In this document: one piece after another, positions 19,657 through 29,166 of the stretch
How positions within the stretch are numbered: the first letter of the stretch is position 1
Layout of the letters: each line of letters begins with the position of its first letter
Program-made: the position numbers and the translations under genes
The notes under the pieces: model-generated
The model's input: the letters and a program-made list of their open reading frames with translations, nothing else
Told to the model about the DNA's origin: nothing
Databases searched by the model: none
Assembly (NCBI RefSeq): GCF_927904885.1
Contig: NZ_CAKMNW010000043.1
Span: 42,296 to 106,295, forward strand
Direction: 5' to 3'
Length of the DNA: 64,000 nucleotides
DNA from: Candidatus Nitrotoga sp. M5
GTDB taxonomy: Bacteria; Pseudomonadota; Gammaproteobacteria; Burkholderiales; Gallionellaceae

Positions 19657-20088
19657 ATGACCAAGCAAAATATGGTTGTAGATTACCTGATTTTATTGAA
19701 TACGCCAGCCCTCTTTGGGAAGTTTGCACACGTGAGGCACAAAATGTCCGATCCAAATGATAAGCGCGACCTGACGCATGCCGAAGTACGTAAGGAACTG
19801 CAAGCTAAAGTAATCAACGCATTGCCCACAGCCAGGAGCCGCCGCGACATTTTTGCGATTGCATTGAAAATGGTGTGCGAACGCATCCGCCACAGAGCTC
19901 TTTTCGCACACATGGTTCTGGCGCAAATACAGCGATTGGTGAACACGCTCAAGTCAAACGGCGATATTGTGGTAATGACTGGCGACAGGGTAAATAACGC
20001 TCCTGCATATCAACTCGCGCTAAGTTTCGCTACTGGTCTATGCAGCGTACTTTGGTTCGAATTGCTCAAGTTCATTCAACGGCACTAA
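19657..20088 (+). pseudogene. In-frame relic of a cation P-type ATPase
   Basis: The 143-residue frame looks like three joined pieces of a large P-type ATPase. Residues about 37-70 (DLTHAEVRKELQAKVINALP then TARSRRDIFAIALKMVCE) resemble the N-terminal cation-transporter region. Residues about 88-117 (LAQIQRLVNTLKSNG, then VVMTGDRVNNAPA) resemble the conserved P-domain hinge, normally TGDGVNDAPA. The last 20 residues (GLCSVLWFELLKFIQRH) resemble the extreme C-terminus. The phosphorylation site DKTGT and nearly all membrane helices are missing, and the hinge has lost its Gly and second Asp, so it cannot pump ions. An internal ATG at 19744 fits a family start. It may be untranslated or make a small residual protein. 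Confidence 0.65.
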
Positions 20089-20095
20089 GCAGGCC

Positions 20096-22537
20096 ATGCA
20101 ATATGCCGTTTTATTTTTTGCATTTGGCGTATGGCTGTTGCAACAACAGGCAGTGCTTCCCAATCTCGCTTGGGGTGGACTAACTTTATTGCTCGCACCT
20201 GCATTGGCGCTACCGCGTAACAATCTTTTGCTACGCAAAACATACCCCGCCCTTCTGGCAGTATTTGCCTGTACCTTTGGTTTTTTCTACGCAGCATTTT
20301 TTGCGCAACAACGTCTGTCTGATGCACTACCCGCCGAATGGCAGGGCAAAAACATTCAAATAATAGGCGTGGTGGGAAAGCTTCCCAGAAAGCATGAGCA
20401 CGGACTTCGTTTTATCTTCGATGTGGAACAGGTGCTCACCCCCGATGCCATTGTTCCGTCACACATTCTGCTTGCTAGCTACGATAATGCACAGAAAGAA
20501 CCTCTGGTCATCCATGCCGGTGAACGCTGGCGATTCACTGTACGCTTGAAGCAACCGCATGGCAGCAGCAACCCCCACAATTTTGATTTTGAAGCATGGA
20601 TGCTGGAAAACAATCTGCGCGCCAACGGTTATATTCGTCGAAATAGAGATAATTCGAGGCTGGATGCTTTAGTGAAATCACCTGATTACTATATCCAGAA
20701 CCTACGCGAAAAAGTGCGCGACCATATTCAGAGTACGTTAAACCCCACCCCCAATCAGCTTCATCCCCTGAAAAGTCCATACACCTCAAGTGAGAAAAAT
20801 GTTCGCGATAGCGCTGACGTGAATGTCATCGAAAAAAACAATTACGCTGGCGTATTAACCGCACTTGCCATCGGCGACCATGCCAGCATTCCTGCGGCAC
20901 AGTGGCAAGTTTTTACACGCACCGGCGTTAATCACTTGATGAGTATTTCCGGCCTGCACATCACCATGCTGTCAGGGCTGGCTTTTGCTGCAAGTTATTG
21001 GTTATGGCGGCGCAGTGTGCGTCTCACGCGCGCACTACCGGCACGCAAAGCTGCCGCACTCATCGGCTTATTGGTAGCACTCGGCTATGCGCTACTGGCA
21101 GGTTATGGTGTACCAGCGCAACGCACAGTATATATGCTGGCAACTATCGCTTCCGTATTATGGCTCTCTCGCACTGTCGCACCATCGCAAATTCTTGCTG
21201 CCGCCTTAGTCGTTGTATTATTGCTCGACCCATGGGCGGTTCTGTCACCTGGATTCTGGCTCTCTTTCGGTGCGGTGGCATTGATTTTTTATGTGACCGC
21301 ACATCGTTTACGGCCTCCTCACTGGTTAGTAACCTATGGCCGCGTTCAATTGGCAATGAGCATCGGGCTGATTCCACCCCTGTTGGTGATGTTCCAACAA
21401 GTTTCACTGGTATCGCCCATCGCTAATGCTTTTGCCATTCCGTTAGTCAGCTTCGTGGTGGTGCCACTCACTCTGCTGGGCGCTGTGCTTCCTTTCGATT
21501 GGCTGCTGCGGCTGGCACATGAGGCCATGGGTGTATGCATCTACCTGCTGGAATGGCTGAACAGCCTGCCAGAAGTGGTGTGGACACAGCACGCACCGCC
21601 CACATGGAGCATAGCCATCGGTATTTTTGGAGTGTTATGGATGCTATTACCGCGCGGATTTCCCGCACGGTGGCTGGGACTGATCGCCCTGCTGCCGATG
21701 TTTCTAGCACTGCCCGCCACACTGCCAGAAGGTACACTACGCTTGGTAATTTTTGATGTCGGGCAAGGCTTGGCGGTAGCTGCACAGACACGCAACCATG
21801 CACTACTGTATGACACCGGCCCCAATTTTAATAGCGAGGCCAACAGTGGCAACCGCATTCTCATCCCGGCGCTGCGCGGCATGGGCATCGCGCAACTCGA
21901 CGGCCTGATACTTACCCACGATGACAGCGACCACACCGGCGGCGCATTATCTATTTTGCAAGGTATGCCGGTAAATTGGATCTCATCCTCGCTGGCAGAA
22001 AATCATCCCCTGTTGCAATACTCATCGAACATCAAACGCTGCACGGATGGGCAAACTTGGGAATGGGACGGAGTGCATTTTGAAGTACTGCACCCGACAA
22101 AGGAAAGTTATTCTGAAGAAAAAATCCGCGATAACAATCGCAGCTGCGTGTTAAAAATCACCACGGGCAAATACAGCGTATTGCTCGCCGCCGACATCGA
22201 AAAACAGTCCGAATGGCGATTACTTAAACAACATGAGGACAAGCTCCCCGCTACGCTCTTGGTGGTGCCACACCACGGCAGCAAGACCTCGTCTGTGAAT
22301 GCTTTCGTAGCAGCCGTTCATCCTCGCTATGCAGTATTCTCTATGGGCTACCGCAATCGCTTCGGCCATCCCCCGGAAGAAGTAGTTGAGCGTTATCGTG
22401 CAATTGGCAGCGAATTACTGCGCTCGGACAATGACGGCGCAATTGTAGTGGAAATGGATACGCACAGCATAAGTGTGGAGCGGTATCGTAAGAGTCACGC
22501 ACATTATTGGCAGCAAACCATTTCTGAAGTGCCTTAA
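20096..22537 (+). CDS. comEC: DNA internalisation protein ComEC/Rec2
   Basis: Inner-membrane channel for uptake of single-stranded DNA in natural transformation. The 813-residue protein has N-terminal hydrophobic helices, a DUF4131 region (about 30-200), the competence domain with many helices (about 245-530; HLMSISGLHITMLSGLAF) and a C-terminal metallo-beta-lactamase-like domain (about 560-800) with FDVGQGLA, LTHDDSDHTGG and VPHHGSKTS. The nuclease-like metal motif is intact. No other competence genes are in the window, so natural competence cannot be claimed. It begins 7 bases after the ATPase relic. Confidence 0.94.
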   Translation: MQYAVLFFAFGVWLLQQQAVLPNLAWGGLTLLLAPALALPRNNLLLRKTYPALLAVFACTFGFFYAAFFAQQRLSDALPAEWQGKNIQIIGVVGKLPRKHEHGLRFIFDVEQVLTPDAIVPSHILLASYDNAQKEPLVIHAGERWRFTVRLKQPHGSSNPHNFDFEAWMLENNLRANGYIRRNRDNSRLDALVKSPDYYIQNLREKVRDHIQSTLNPTPNQLHPLKSPYTSSEKNVRDSADVNVIEKNNYAGVLTALAIGDHASIPAAQWQVFTRTGVNHLMSISGLHITMLSGLAFAASYWLWRRSVRLTRALPARKAAALIGLLVALGYALLAGYGVPAQRTVYMLATIASVLWLSRTVAPSQILAAALVVVLLLDPWAVLSPGFWLSFGAVALIFYVTAHRLRPPHWLVTYGRVQLAMSIGLIPPLLVMFQQVSLVSPIANAFAIPLVSFVVVPLTLLGAVLPFDWLLRLAHEAMGVCIYLLEWLNSLPEVVWTQHAPPTWSIAIGIFGVLWMLLPRGFPARWLGLIALLPMFLALPATLPEGTLRLVIFDVGQGLAVAAQTRNHALLYDTGPNFNSEANSGNRILIPALRGMGIAQLDGLILTHDDSDHTGGALSILQGMPVNWISSSLAENHPLLQYSSNIKRCTDGQTWEWDGVHFEVLHPTKESYSEEKIRDNNRSCVLKITTGKYSVLLAADIEKQSEWRLLKQHEDKLPATLLVVPHHGSKTSSVNAFVAAVHPRYAVFSMGYRNRFGHPPEEVVERYRAIGSELLRSDNDGAIVVEMDTHSISVERYRKSHAHYWQQTISEVP

Positions 22538-22605
22538 ATGTAATCGCTAGACAATTGAAAGTTGTTGTATACCAGGATGCATGAATGTAGTGTACGAATT
22601 TAGAT

Positions 22606-23932
22606 TTAACCGTTAGACGTTACCTCGAATTCAGTCGCTGAAACATTATCATCTCCAGATCGTTCGGAAGGTAACTTAATCCAGAATATGCTACCCACTC
22701 CGACAGTACTCTCCACCCCAATAACTCCTCCCATCAACTCAACCAATTTTTTAGTGACGAATAAGCCGATACCGCTACCTGCTTCTGTACCGAATTCCTG
22801 ACCCAGTCGATTATGTAACTGAAATAGCTGATCTAATTTTTCCAGAGGTATGCCTGAACCAGTATCCTTCACACTAATATGAACCCATTTCAGACTGCTA
22901 CTACTGCACTCGATATTGACTGTCCCTCCTACCTGGTTGTATTTGATCGCATTGGAAAGGAGATTGATGAAGATTTGCTTTAATCTAGTGCGATCCGCAT
23001 AAACATAGATAGGATTATCACTTTCATTAAAGCTCACATGAATGCTTTTTATTTTAGCTTGCGGGTTCATCATTGCCTGGCATTCCCTTAAAATGCTATG
23101 CAGGCATAGCGACTCTACCCTGACTGGCAACCTCCCTGATTCAATGGCCTCACGACTAAGAAGCTCTTCAATCAATTTTTTTTTGGTGCCAACCTGCTTG
23201 AATAATTTGATTAATATTAAACAATTGAGATGTAGTTAGTGATGAGTCATCCGACTGCAGCAATTGGGCAAAGCCAAGCATAGAATTAAGGGGTGATCCC
23301 AGTTCATGGGAGAGATTGGAAATAATATCTGATTTTGCTAAGCTGGCATTTTCAGCTGAACATTTAGCGTTATTCAATTTGACTAAAGCACGAATTGAGT
23401 TAAGTCGAAGCTCCAACTGATCAATAACAAGTGACGCGAGATTTTGTAAATTCGTTATCTCCCCATCATTTAGATTACGGGGTTTTCTATCAATCACGCA
23501 CAGCGTTCCTAAGTTAAAGCCATCGCTGGTGGTCAATGGAATGGCTACATAAAACCTAAAACCCAGTTCCCCGACAACAAGCGGGTTGGTTAAAGTGCGT
23601 GCGTCATGAGCAGCATCTTCAATAATATATGGGCAATTCTGCAATATAGCTGATGCGCAAAGACCAGGCTCGCGGCTAACTTCAGTTCCCTCAATACCAA
23701 AATGGGACTTAAACCATATTCGATCAGTATCCACGATGCTTACAATGGCGATTGGAACATTGAATATACGCGCTGCAAGAGCGGTAATTCGATCAAAAGC
23801 ACCGTCCGGAGGTGTATCTAATATATCGTATCTTCTTACAGCATGAAGACGCATGACTTCATTTGTAGAGAAAATTGGCTCACTAACATTACAGTCAGCG
23901 CTTGGTGACGAAATCGAACACTGTGAGTTCAA
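22606..23932 (-). pseudogene. GAF-HisKA-HATPase sensor kinase, frameshifted in an A9 run
   Basis: Two adjacent minus-strand frames together make one soluble sensor histidine kinase of about 440 residues. The first (23932 to 23168, TTG start after an AAGG site) holds a GAF domain (RRYDILDTPPDGAFDRI to LGTLCVIDRKPR) and a HisKA helix with phospho-acceptor NLSHELGSPLNSMLGFAQLL. The second (to 22606) holds the ATPase domain with NLLSNAIKYN, DTGSGIP and GSGIGLFVTKKLVE. They are out of phase by one base in a run of nine A residues (plus-strand T run 23176-23184). Removing one A rejoins HQKK to LIEELLSREAIESG. It may be a true mutation, a phase-variable switch or a sequencing error. No response regulator is adjacent. 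Confidence 0.82.
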
Positions 23933-24137
23933 AGTATTAACCTTAATGTTATAGTCCTAAAAATAAAAATTCTGACAATTTTTAATAGCCATTGGTGTCA
24001 GTATCAAATCGCTAGTATAGATTGCATCCTGTTATGATTTTATTTTAATAACTTGGACAAACTAAAATAAACAAAGGGGAAAACGCTGCACAGTATTCAT
24101 AGGTACGAAATTAACCCAGCTCGCCTCCTAAATTCAC

Positions 24138-24419
24138 TTACAAAAAATGCACTTCAGAGTTGAATCCGCCTAATCGACTCTTGTACACATATGCAATCTT
24201 CTTGGGGGTGGTTCCCATATTAGCATCTGGAGGCGGTTTGATGGAGTAAGCACGCTTTCTGCTGAAATGCTTTACCTTGCTTGCGAAGTGCTTAAGCGTT
24301 TTTTTATCGTTGGCATAGACGGCTGTCCACCTATAGTCGTGTCCCAACCATGCAGCAAGTTTGGCAACTTCTAAGAGGTACATTGGCGGAAGCTTTCCAC
24401 GATCGCCAAAGTGACCCAT
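24138..24419 (-). CDS. Hypothetical protein, doubtful
   Basis: A 93-residue basic frame (many Lys, Arg, His and Trp) with no family I recognise, no membrane helix and no clear ribosome-binding site before the ATG. It lies between the broken kinase and an IS630 relic, a region of decay. The surrounding stretch 23933-24137 is AT-rich and empty. It may be a chance frame or a fragment. Confidence 0.3.
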   Translation of the reverse strand: MGHFGDRGKLPPMYLLEVAKLAAWLGHDYRWTAVYANDKKTLKHFASKVKHFSRKRAYSIKPPPDANMGTTPKKIAYVYKSRLGGFNSEVHFL

Positions 24420-24497
24420 TAGGGCAAGGCACGATACATGATTATTGATGACGTATGATCATTACAAGCTCGTCCAATTACTAAAATCGGGTCAAGA

Positions 24498-24787
24498 ATG
24501 CAAGAAAGAAAGTTTTTGTTTTTGGACGAACTGCGGGAACACCGCAGCAGAATAGTGCAAGCCTGGGTGGCCGAACTCAACAAACTGATTGAGCTATTCT
24601 ACCTGCCAAGTTATAAAGCCCCAGCTCATTCCAGAGGAACGATTCAATGCTAATCATTGGCAGGAAATGGGAATTTGCGCTAGTACTAACCAAAGCCAGT
24701 TTCGCGAAGCTACTGACGGATATCGTGAAGCTGAAGCAAACCCCTGATCAATTTTTAAGCAACGTTCAGGAAATGTGCGTTCTATAA
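24498..24787 (+). pseudogene. IS630-family transposase, C-terminal relic
   Basis: Three short frames, shifted relative to each other, resemble the C-terminal third of IS630 transposases. From 24498 there is FLFLDELREHRSRIVQAWVA then ELNKLIELFYLPSYKAP, like the family segment with H-S-K-x-V-x-A-W and IELFYLPSYSPELNP. From 24631 PEERFNANHWQEMG and FREATDGYREAEANP follow in another frame, then DQFLSNVQEMCVL to a stop at 24785. The catalytic Glu region (PEER) is preserved, but the N-terminal two thirds, the first Asp residues and the inverted repeats are gone. It is dead. Confidence 0.72.
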
Positions 24788-24800
24788 ACAATTTGACATA

Positions 24801-25877
24801 TCATCGGGTCAGATCAGAAGTCACGATCGGAACACGTACTGTTAGCGCACACAGCAGCTCATAGCTGATAGTGTCTGCTGCATGGGCCACCTGCTCCACT
24901 GGCAAACCTTCTCCCCACAACGTCACACGACTACCTACGTCAGCAGCGGGTAACGCACTTAAATCCACACTCAGCATGTCCATCGAGATTCGCCCCAAAA
25001 TGCGCGTACGCTGATCTCCCACCAGCACTGGTGTGCCTGTCTGCGCATGGCGCGGATAACCATCGGCATATCCGCAAGCGACCACGCCGACGCGCATGGG
25101 AGCCTCAGTACGGAATAACCCACCATATCCGACTTTTTCGCCCGCACGCAACTCTTGTACAGCAATGATGCGGCTTTGCAGTGTCATCACTGGCTGCAAG
25201 CCGAGTTGTTGCGCGCTGATTTCTGCGAACGGTGATGCGCCATACAGCATGATGCCAGGGCGTACCCAATCAGCATGGGTTGCAGAATAGCGCAACAGGG
25301 CTGCAGAATTGGCCAGCGAGCGCGCCATGCGATAGGGTGCAACTAGTGTATTGAACACGTCTAATTGCGCAGCCACACCTGTCGCTTCGTCAGCCTGAGC
25401 AAAATGCGTCATCAGTGTGATGTTGCGTACAGCAGGGTGAGCCTTGAGTCTTTCCAACGCAGTGGGAACCTTATCTGGAGCAAAGCCTAAGCGATTCATG
25501 CCGCTGCCGATCTTGAACCACACCTCCAAGCTGCCACGACTCGGATAGGCCTCCAGCATATCGATCTGTTGCTGACTGTGAATCACACAGGCGAGGTCAT
25601 ACTCGGCCACCAGAGACAAGTCGTCAGGAGAGAAGAATCCTTCCAGTAACAGGATAGTCTGATTGAACCCTGCATCACGCAAACCTATCGCATCGCGGAT
25701 ATCCAGCAGCGCGAAACCTTCTGCTGCATTTAGCGCTTCAGCAGCACGTAATAAACCATGGCCATAAGCATTAGCTTTGATCACCGCCATGATGCGTGTG
25801 CTGCTCACGCGACGTGCGACCTGCAGGTTGTACTCTAACGCTGAAAGATCAATGCGAGCTTGGATCGGACGGGGCAT
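24801..25877 (-). CDS. alr: Alanine racemase
   Basis: Makes D-alanine for peptidoglycan by PLP-dependent racemisation. The 358-residue fold-type III protein has the PLP lysine K34 in AVIKANAYGHG, the N-terminal PARIDL-like start (QARIDLSALEYNL), the GMNRLGF phosphate-contact motif and the C-terminal GYADGYPRH and GRISMDMLSVDL blocks. Length is standard. It is divergent from lplT, with about 96 bases between the starts. Confidence 0.96.
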   Translation of the reverse strand: MPRPIQARIDLSALEYNLQVARRVSSTRIMAVIKANAYGHGLLRAAEALNAAEGFALLDIRDAIGLRDAGFNQTILLLEGFFSPDDLSLVAEYDLACVIHSQQQIDMLEAYPSRGSLEVWFKIGSGMNRLGFAPDKVPTALERLKAHPAVRNITLMTHFAQADEATGVAAQLDVFNTLVAPYRMARSLANSAALLRYSATHADWVRPGIMLYGASPFAEISAQQLGLQPVMTLQSRIIAVQELRAGEKVGYGGLFRTEAPMRVGVVACGYADGYPRHAQTGTPVLVGDQRTRILGRISMDMLSVDLSALPAADVGSRVTLWGEGLPVEQVAHAADTISYELLCALTVRVPIVTSDLTR

Positions 25878-25973
25878 GGATGAAATATTGCGGGATAAGA
25901 TAGGTTACCGTTAATGATAGCAGGCATGCAATTTTCGTGATATAAAACGTGCTCTTAAAAATTGCGCCTCCTC

Positions 25974-27212
25974 ATGAATCGCGGATTTTATATCATACTT
26001 GCGGCGCAGTTTTTTTCTGCGCTCGCAGATAATGCCCTGCTATTTGCCGCCATTGCCTTACTTCACGAAGTACAAGCGCCAGAATGGCACACCCCTATAT
26101 TGCAAGCAGCATTTGTGGTGTCCTATATCGTGCTGGCACCTTTTGTAGGCGCCTTCGCTGATTCGCTGCCCAAGGGTCAAGTGATGTTCATCAGCAATAG
26201 CATTAAGCTGTTCGGCTGTATCGCCATGCTGGTCGGGGTAAATCCGCTCCTCGCCTATGCAGTGACGGGTTTGGGTGCAGCGGCTTATTCCCCAGCAAAA
26301 TACGGCATCCTTACCGAATATTTACCACCCGAAAAATTAGTACTGGCAAATAGTTGGATAGAAGGGTTGACTGTCGCCGCTATTGTGCTTGGCGCAGTGC
26401 TGGGGGGCATACTCATCGGCCCGACCATCTCAAGTCAAATGCTGCAATGGTGGGACGTACCAATGATAGAAACCGGCATCGACTCTGCGCCGGAACTGGC
26501 TATTTCTATCGTCACTGTTGTTTATCTCATCGCCGCGTTGTTCAATCTTTACATTCCGCGTGTTTCAATAGAACACAAGCCATTAAACCGTAACCCAGCT
26601 TTCTTGATAACTGAATTCGCATATTGTTTCAAGCTGCTATGGAAAGACCCGCTAGGACAAGTATCGTTGAGCGTTACCACGCTTTTCTGGGGGGCAGGCG
26701 CCACGTTACGGTTAATCGTGTTGGCATGGGCTGTCACCGTACTTAACTACGATATTGGCGAAGCCGCCCAACTCACCGCTTGGGTCGCCATCGGCATCGC
26801 CATCGGCTCTGTACTAGCCGCTAAATTCGTCAAACTGGATCACGCCGTGAAAGTACTACCAATAGGCATCGCCATGGGGCTAATGGTGCTGGCCATGATC
26901 CCGGTTACCAGCTCACCACTTGCCATCGTGCTACTCATCATTATTGGCGCAATGGGTGGCTACCTCTTGGTCCCCATGAATGCCCTGCTTCAGCATCGTG
27001 GTCACTTGCTTATGGGTGCCGGTAGATCAATCGCAGTGCAAAATTTTAATGAAAATATAAGCATTTTTGCCATGCTCGCATTGTTTGCCTTAATGCAAAA
27101 AATGGAACTAGATATTCTCACTATTACTTTAGTGTTCGGACTGTTCCTCTCCAGCATCATGACCATGCTGTATAAAAAGCACCGTCATGATCAAGACACA
27201 GGGGAGATGTAA
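25974..27212 (+). CDS. lplT: Lysophospholipid transporter LplT (MFS)
   Basis: A flippase that returns lysophospholipids across the inner membrane for re-acylation. The 412-residue protein is highly hydrophobic, with about 12 helices. It carries the LplT N-terminus FYIILAAQFFSALADNALLF and the conserved AAYSPAKYGILTEYLPPEKL motif. The frame is open from a TTG at 25962; the ATG at 25974 is chosen because it gives the usual MNRGFY start. The acyltransferase partner aas is not adjacent. It converges with the udg gene. Confidence 0.9.
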   Translation: MNRGFYIILAAQFFSALADNALLFAAIALLHEVQAPEWHTPILQAAFVVSYIVLAPFVGAFADSLPKGQVMFISNSIKLFGCIAMLVGVNPLLAYAVTGLGAAAYSPAKYGILTEYLPPEKLVLANSWIEGLTVAAIVLGAVLGGILIGPTISSQMLQWWDVPMIETGIDSAPELAISIVTVVYLIAALFNLYIPRVSIEHKPLNRNPAFLITEFAYCFKLLWKDPLGQVSLSVTTLFWGAGATLRLIVLAWAVTVLNYDIGEAAQLTAWVAIGIAIGSVLAAKFVKLDHAVKVLPIGIAMGLMVLAMIPVTSSPLAIVLLIIIGAMGGYLLVPMNALLQHRGHLLMGAGRSIAVQNFNENISIFAMLALFALMQKMELDILTITLVFGLFLSSIMTMLYKKHRHDQDTGEM

Positions 27213-27222
27213 CCTTTAAATT

Positions 27223-27972
27223 TCAAACCAACCTCTGCATCGTAGCAACTGCCAAGCGCAGATCATCCCATGCTTGTGCTTTTTTCAAAGGGGCGTGTAG
27301 CAGATAGGCTGGATGGTAAGTAATGATGAGTGGAATACTTTTCACCCAGCACTGAGAGGATGAACCACAATAATCAAATAGCTTGCCACGCAGCTCAGAC
27401 AACGTGGCGTCATGCCCCAACAATAAGGCAGCTGTTTCACCCAGAGCCACAATCAGCTTGGGCTGGATGAGTTGAATCTGGCGTTCCAGGTAGGGCATAC
27501 ATTGAGCAAGCTCATTGGCTTCTGGCGTACGAGCACCAGCTGGGTAGCATTTAAGAATATTGGTAATGTACACATTGTGGCCACGTTTTAACTTGATTGC
27601 AGCCAGCATATTATCGAGCAACTTGCCGGATTGCCCAACGAATGGTTCACCTTGAATATCATCGTCCGCACCTGGCCATTCGCCCACGAACAGCCAGTCT
27701 GCTCGCACATCACCCGTACCAAAAACTGTCTGTGTACAACCCGCACGCAGCTTACAGGCCATGCAATTTTTAACCAATGCTTTTAACTCAGGCCAGTTGT
27801 GGCTACCCAGGGTCTGCTTGTCTTCTTTTTCTAAATCAGACTCACTTACTACTTGCTCAGCTATAGATTGAGTCGCTACAGTCACTTGCTCAAGCACAGA
27901 ATTGGCTTGTCCGCGCCGTTGCCACTGCGGATAGAGATTGAGCTCACGTAATATTGCTTCTTCTCGATTCAC
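27223..27972 (-). CDS. Uracil-DNA glycosylase, family 4 type
   Basis: Removes uracil from DNA. The 249-residue protein has a variable N-terminal extension (about 60 residues), then cysteines of an iron-sulfur cluster (CMACKLRAGC, later C in LKCYPAG and AQCMPYL), the active-site segment GEWPGADDDIQGEPFVG and the C-terminal TYHPAYLLH motif. These match family 4/5 glycosylases formerly called phage SPO1 polymerase-related. Its start overlaps the rimI stop by four bases, making it the third gene of tsaB-rimI-udg, an order seen in other betaproteobacteria. Confidence 0.92.
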   Translation of the reverse strand: MNREEAILRELNLYPQWQRRGQANSVLEQVTVATQSIAEQVVSESDLEKEDKQTLGSHNWPELKALVKNCMACKLRAGCTQTVFGTGDVRADWLFVGEWPGADDDIQGEPFVGQSGKLLDNMLAAIKLKRGHNVYITNILKCYPAGARTPEANELAQCMPYLERQIQLIQPKLIVALGETAALLLGHDATLSELRGKLFDYCGSSSQCWVKSIPLIITYHPAYLLHAPLKKAQAWDDLRLAVATMQRLV

Positions 27973-28433
27973 AGTAAATACTCCATCACGATCGCATCTT
28001 CGCGCCCATTGTCTGCCGCATAATAGCCGTGGCGCAGACCAATTTTTCGAAATCCAACATCAAGGTATAGTCCCAGCGCCGCTAGGTTCGAAGGACGCAC
28101 TTCGAGCAACATGCGTCGCATGTTACAACCGCGCGCAACTTCCATTATTGCACCCAATAACCGACGACCCAGCCCCTTGCGTTGATATTCGGCGACGATG
28201 CTGATATTAAGTAAGTCGGCCTCATCAACTGCAAGCATGAGCACAACATAGCCTAATATTTCACCATCTGCTTCATACACCTTGCATACATAATTATTTT
28301 TAAGCGCATCGCTAAAATTCCCGCAAGTCCACGGACAAGCATGCACGTGTTGCTCAATGCGCACTATTCCAGCCAAGTCTGCTGAATTCATATCACGCAA
28401 GACGGCGCGGTCAAGCAATTGAGGGAAACTCAT
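27969..28433 (-). CDS. rimI: Ribosomal-protein-alanine N-acetyltransferase
   Basis: GNAT enzyme that acetylates the N-terminal alanine of ribosomal protein S18. The 154-residue protein has the acetyl-CoA-binding motif A (VAEYQRKGLGRRLLGAIM) and the substrate strand ACPWTCGNFSDALKNNY near the N-terminus. It overlaps tsaB upstream and the glycosylase downstream by four bases each. Confidence 0.93.
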   Translation of the reverse strand: MSFPQLLDRAVLRDMNSADLAGIVRIEQHVHACPWTCGNFSDALKNNYVCKVYEADGEILGYVVLMLAVDEADLLNISIVAEYQRKGLGRRLLGAIMEVARGCNMRRMLLEVRPSNLAALGLYLDVGFRKIGLRHGYYAADNGREDAIVMEYLL

Positions 28434-29104
28434 CGCTCGCTGGTTTTCAGCGCCACCTTGTTACGTAAATAAAATGGCATGGCTTGCGCCGCATCCATGC
28501 CTCGACCAGCAGCAAAAAAAGGCGCGGCAAATTCTGCAACAGCAATGGCCTGTGGTACGGCCTGAGTATCGCTATCAGCAATTTGCCCAGCATAACAACT
28601 ATCTAACTCAGCACCATACTTAGCGAAACCACTCCCTGTGCCAAACCACCCAGTACCCTGAACTTGGGGAGCCTGTTGCGGCAAACACAAATTCGGCTCG
28701 CAAATCGTCACCCATGACCCCGCTCGTTTTTCATATACCGCATGATAAATTTCACCCATGCGCGCATCTATTGTAGCTATCACTTTATCGTGACCAGCGG
28801 CTTGCGCTAATGCTTGCAGCGTACACACTCCCACCACCGGTAAATTTGCTCCCAGCGCCAAGCCTTGCGTCACCCCACAGGCAATACGCACCCCCGTGAA
28901 TGAACCCGGCCCGGCACCGAATGCAATGCCATCTAACTCGGAGAGCTTTATACCCACTTCATGCAATAAATTATCCAGTATTCCCATCAACAATTCGGAA
29001 TGGCGTTGCCCAACCAGCTCGCAACGATTGACTACATTACCGTCCTGCCATAATGCGACAGAGCAATACTCAGTGGATGTTTCCAGCGCCAATATACGCA
29101 CCAT
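28430..29104 (-). CDS. tsaB: tRNA t6A synthesis protein TsaB
   Basis: Inactive Kae1-like partner that supports TsaD in making N6-threonylcarbamoyladenosine at position 37 of tRNAs. The 224-residue protein has the ASKHA-fold start ILALETSTEYCSVALW and the conserved GAGPGSFTGVRIACGVTQGLA block. It heads the tsaB-rimI-udg operon. A second gene of the same modification family (YciO/TsaC-like) lies near 36 kb. Confidence 0.95.
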   Translation of the reverse strand: MVRILALETSTEYCSVALWQDGNVVNRCELVGQRHSELLMGILDNLLHEVGIKLSELDGIAFGAGPGSFTGVRIACGVTQGLALGANLPVVGVCTLQALAQAAGHDKVIATIDARMGEIYHAVYEKRAGSWVTICEPNLCLPQQAPQVQGTGWFGTGSGFAKYGAELDSCYAGQIADSDTQAVPQAIAVAEFAAPFFAAGRGMDAAQAMPFYLRNKVALKTSER

Positions 29105-29166
29105 TATTAAGAATTACTCCATCAAATAATATGTACTTTTAATATTCCCGTTTAAGTGGGAATAAT

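Noticed and set aside
22606..23175. Separate short histidine kinase starting at a TTG
   Set aside because: Its start lies inside the A9 tract and the missing HisKA half is directly upstream in another frame, so it is better described as part of one broken kinase.
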